From: Ictalurus punctatus
Taxonomy: Eukaryota > Chordata > Actinopteri > Siluriformes > Ictaluridae
Length of the DNA stretch: 64,000 nucleotides
Direction: 5' to 3'
Assembly (NCBI RefSeq): GCF_001660625.3
Contig: NC_030441.2
Coordinates: 7,557,186 to 7,621,185 of the forward strand
The notes below the pieces were generated by a model. It saw only the letters and a program-made list of their open reading frames with translations, was not told where the DNA came from and ran no database searches. Each line of letters opens with the position of its first letter. The first letter of the stretch is position 1. The translations under genes and the position numbers were made by a program. Below are positions 61,201-64,000 of this stretch, piece after piece.

Positions 61201-64000
61201 CAGTATGCCCATGGGTCCAAATCCTGGCAAATACTCAACTTTTTCAGACATGTGAAACTTTTTATGGTCCTACTCGTGCTAATGGCATTTAATCTCTCAT
61301 TTATTTTTATATCACCCACCTCATTTGTACCCGTCAACAACAACAGTCTATCTGTTGGCTAATGGAAGTGATTTTACATGTGTGCAACCGTCTTTTTATA
61401 TTAAACGTAATTGGTTACCCGTCTGTGGCGTGCATATGCGTCGTGAGTTACCTTGTCTGGAAAACGAACAAGGCTCAGAAGCTGCGCTGGGAAAATGTCA
61501 ACGAAATGCAAAAACTGAAGCAACAGTTAAGATCCACTGTGGCAATATTTTTAATCACAAGATATGTTTGAAATTGTAGATTATTATAGGTCAGGAAAGG
61601 AAAAAAATCCAAACCGCACTAGTTTATTATACAGTGGGGGGAAATAAGTATTGAACACGTCAACGTTTCGTCAGTAAATATAATTTCCAATGATGTTATT
61701 CACGTGAAATTTTCACCAGACATCAGTATTAACTCCAGAAATCTTTAAAATATAAAGAATTCACAACGTTAAAATCCATAAATAATGTTATGTGAAATAA
61801 AGTGGAGTGACACGGGAAAAAAGTATTGAACACGTTAAGAAAAAGCAGTTCTCCAAGGCAAGGTTATTTATGGAATTTAACATTGTGAATTCTTTATATT
61901 TTAAAGATTTCTGGAGTTAATACTGATGTCTGGTAAAAAAAAAATTCATGTGAATAACATCATTGGAAATGTATTTACTGAAAATACTTATTTCCACCAC
62001 TGTAAGTGTTAGCCTGTGCAGTCCAGTCACATGTTAACGTTCCCGAGTCCTGTGACTGAATACCACTGCGATATTTGAATAATACTTCCTTCTAATTCTT
62101 TTCAAACAAGTAGGGACTCGCACTTTGTGAGTATCTGGATTCTAATCGAAGAACGATTAATCTGCAAGACAAAGCAGTCTTGGAGCTTGGAGCAGGAACT
62201 GGCTTGGTATCCATTGTGGCCAGCCTATTGGGTCAGTTATATCCTTTGCATACAGATTCAATATATGAATATGATTTGGCATAAACGTTTGCGTGCTTCA
62301 AACCATGATAATGTTACGTGTTCTACAGGTGCTTGGGTAACTGCTAGTGACCTTCCTGACGTCCTGGGAAACCTGCGATTTAACTTGCGCAGAACCACAC
62401 GGGGGCACTGCAGATATACACCACAGGTGGCAGCGCTGTCATGGGGTTACGACCTGGAAGAAACCTTTCCTCGGAATGTTTATCGATATGACTACGTTTT
62501 GGCCGCAGATGTGGTCTATCATCATGACTTCTTAGATGAGCTGTTAGCAACCATGCGCCATTTCTGCCAACCAGGCACAACCCTGATCTGGGCCAATAAG
62601 ATCCGCTTTGCGTCTGATCTGGTGTTTACGGAGAACTTTACGAAGACTTTTAACACCACGATACTTGCAGATCTGGGTGAGATAAAAATTTACTCTGCAA
62701 CCACGAAAGATGCTGAGGTAGAAACTCATTTTCCAGTGCTGCTGTTAGAGGATGCGGTGAAGCAGGAAAAGGAGTCGGAAGAGTGCGACTCTGGAGAGAT
62801 CAGCAAGAAGCAAGGTCAATATGCTAACGTGGATGAACTGGAGGAATTAGACAGAGATACAAAGCAAAGGAATGTCAATGGAACAGGAGTCAAGTACAAA
62901 GAAGGTAAATATCTGAAGGCCATTCCGAACTCTGCTGTGTCTCTCCAGATATCAGACACTGACAAAATCTGCTTACAACATGATCGTTGCAAAAAAGGTC
63001 CCTTCTTCAGTCCGTACAGGATTCCACTCAGTTTTTTTGTGACTGTTGCGTCCAAAAACGCTCGATTTTGCAGCACTTTTTTGAGCTTTTTTTTTTTTTA
63101 AGGAAATCTACTTGAATTGGCAAAATTTCCGTTGGACGAAATTGTCTTCGGCAGTCATGTTTGTTGGGAAATGAGACCTTTTAGCTGTACTCATGTTCGA
63201 AGCACCTGAATCGTAGAGGGCTTCGATTGCATGCGTGTTGTGATGTCTTGGCCCAAATCTGCGGAAAATCTGCGATAATTTTGAAAAATCGTAAGCTCGT
63301 ACGAGTGGTGCGGAGTTTTCTCGATTTCGCGTTAATCTCTGCCAACGCGGAATCTTGAAGGTACTGCTTCGTAGTCTCTCCGTGGACCTTTTTGTCCAAG
63401 ACTGTATTTTAAGTTCTTACTGACCATGATCTTTCCAAACACCTAATGTTGTATATTTTTAGCAGGATCACATGACTCCGAGAGGAATGACCGACTGGTC
63501 TTCCAGAGATCCTGTACACCCGGCACAGACGATAAACTAGTAAAAGATATTTACGACTTTTTTGGCTACAAAATCTGCATTGAAATACCCACCGGTGAGA
63601 TCACGTGTCCGGCGGTAAGCAGTCTCCATAATCACATAAAGTCATCGTATGTGAAAGCTAACTCACTGACGAAAGCTCAGATCTTTTGTGTTGCACTTTC
63701 TTGTCCAGGCGGTGGCTTTATGCAAATTCCTAGAAACACCAGCAGGTCAAGAGCAGATCGTTCTCCTCGACCGAACTGTACTAGAGCTGTGTGCAGACAC
63801 TGGATTGCTGTCAACAGTAGCTACATTGTTGGGTAGGTTTCACAATATAAGTTTGATAAGAACATTATCACGAATCAGTACCAAGTAATAAATCTGGCTT
63901 GTAGGTGCCAGAGTAACAGCTACGGACCACCCGGAGAGCTTGGAGAATCTAAGAAGTAACTTGCATAAGAATACGAGAGGTCGTCAAAGGCACGAACCAC
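58291..64000 (+). CDS. mettl21c: METTL21C-like methyltransferase with two tandem catalytic domains (partial, runs off the right edge)
   Basis: Exons: 58291-58378, 58487-58626, 62114-62231, 62329-62904, 63466-63614, 63709-63832 and 63905 to the edge. All are in frame, giving at least 430 residues. An acidic 29-residue N-terminus precedes methyltransferase domain 1 (about 40-240). It has LDSYGAVIWPA, motif I LELGAGTG (G102, G104, G106), ASDLPDVLGNL and AADVVYHHDFLDEL (D176, Y179), all METTL21C-like and intact. Human METTL21C trimethylates lysines of muscle substrates (recalled). A charged ~65-residue linker leads to domain 2 (from about 318), with matching blocks IPTGEITCPA, VALCKFLE and ATDHPESLENLRSNL. 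Its motif I reads LELCADTG, lacking two of three glycines. Intron phases repeat between the domains. Alternative: two genes; I saw no separate first exon for the second. Confidence 0.82.
58947..59215 (+). repeat. Abundant fish SINE-like repeat
   Basis: Head 'gcacggtggcttagtggtta' and body as at 37765-38105, in intron 2 of the METTL21C-like gene. The 3' end is shortened. Confidence 0.85.
59460..60897 (-). mobile_element. Tc1-like transposon with both TIRs and TA duplication, same family as 889-2173
   Basis: The ends GGTGTCCTCCACTAATATTG and CAATATTAGTGGAGGGCACC are inverted partners, flanked by TA at 59458-59459 and 60898-60899. The minus-strand transposase fragment (60134-60421) contains RSDETEIELFGNKH and is nearly identical to the copy at 889-2173. 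Stops and frameshifts inactivate it. It lies in intron 2 of the METTL21C-like gene. Confidence 0.92.
60900..61631. other. METTL21C-like intron 2, unassigned
   Basis: Contains two overlapping open stretches (61198-61355 and 61362-61571, different frames). Their conceptual products have hydrophobic segments (KLFMVLLVLMAFNLSFIFI; SVACICVVSYLVW). Family not recognised; this is possibly a decayed insert of a membrane-protein gene. Confidence 0.3.
61632..62002. mobile_element. 371-bp TA-flanked MITE (CAGTGGGGGGAAATAAGTATTG family)
   Basis: Begins CAGTGGGGGGAAATAAGTATT after TA 61630-61631 and ends AAATACTTATTTCCACCACTG before TA 62003-62004. Inverted arms extend inward beyond 150 bp (for example 'atctttaaaatataaagaat' and its complement). 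It lies 112 bp before exon 3 of the METTL21C-like gene. Confidence 0.9.
63007..63370. mobile_element. Inverted-repeat element with CAGTCCGT ends, copy 3
   Basis: 'cagtccgtacaggattcc' and 'gcgtccaaaaacgctcga' match the reverse complement of the right end of 14866-15252. Related CG-rich interior. It fills most of the intron between exons 4 and 5 of the METTL21C-like gene. The right boundary is approximate. Confidence 0.6.

Overview
This is nuclear DNA from a ray-finned fish. Multi-exon genes with GT-AG introns are set among a dense load of teleost-type repeats: Tc1-like transposons, TA-flanked MITEs, hAT and other TIR elements, tRNA-derived SINEs and an L2-type LINE. The repeat mix looks otophysan, most like catfish, but that is an impression and was not tested. 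Exon boundaries below were built by hand from splice motifs, reading-frame continuity and remembered vertebrate orthologues. Every complete model closes in frame.

Layout, left to right. mrpl16 (mitochondrial ribosomal protein L16, minus strand, 260-7383). An intronless ARB2/FAM172-like gene (plus, 8078-9034). txnl4b (minus, 9448-11632) head-to-head with trmt10c (plus, 12339-13799) across a compact, probably bidirectional promoter. A repeat-rich gap. blzf1/golgin-45 (minus, 18460-23196), whose intron 4-3 interval holds an ~800 bp GA tract. ercc5/XPG (plus, 26742-43855, 15 coding exons). mettl21e (plus, 45177-52183), whose first intron holds a Tc1 remnant and an L2 LINE. Finally a METTL21C-like gene (plus, 58291 to beyond the right edge).

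The gene products act in mitochondrial translation (mrpl16), mitochondrial tRNA 5'-end processing and m1R9 methylation (trmt10c), pre-mRNA splicing (txnl4b), Golgi structure (blzf1), nucleotide excision repair (ercc5) and protein-lysine methylation (the METTL21 genes). The ERCC5-METTL21E-METTL21C order matches what I recall of the mammalian 13q33 block.

Three observations stand out. (1) The METTL21C-like gene appears to encode two methyltransferase domains in one reading frame. The second copies the exon phases of the first, but its SAM-binding glycine motif is degenerate. (2) ercc5 has two introns with minor (U12) spliceosome signals, and one must have AT-AA ends if the reading frame is right. 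(3) The ARB2-like gene is intronless and has Gly where the family's nucleophile Ser is expected.
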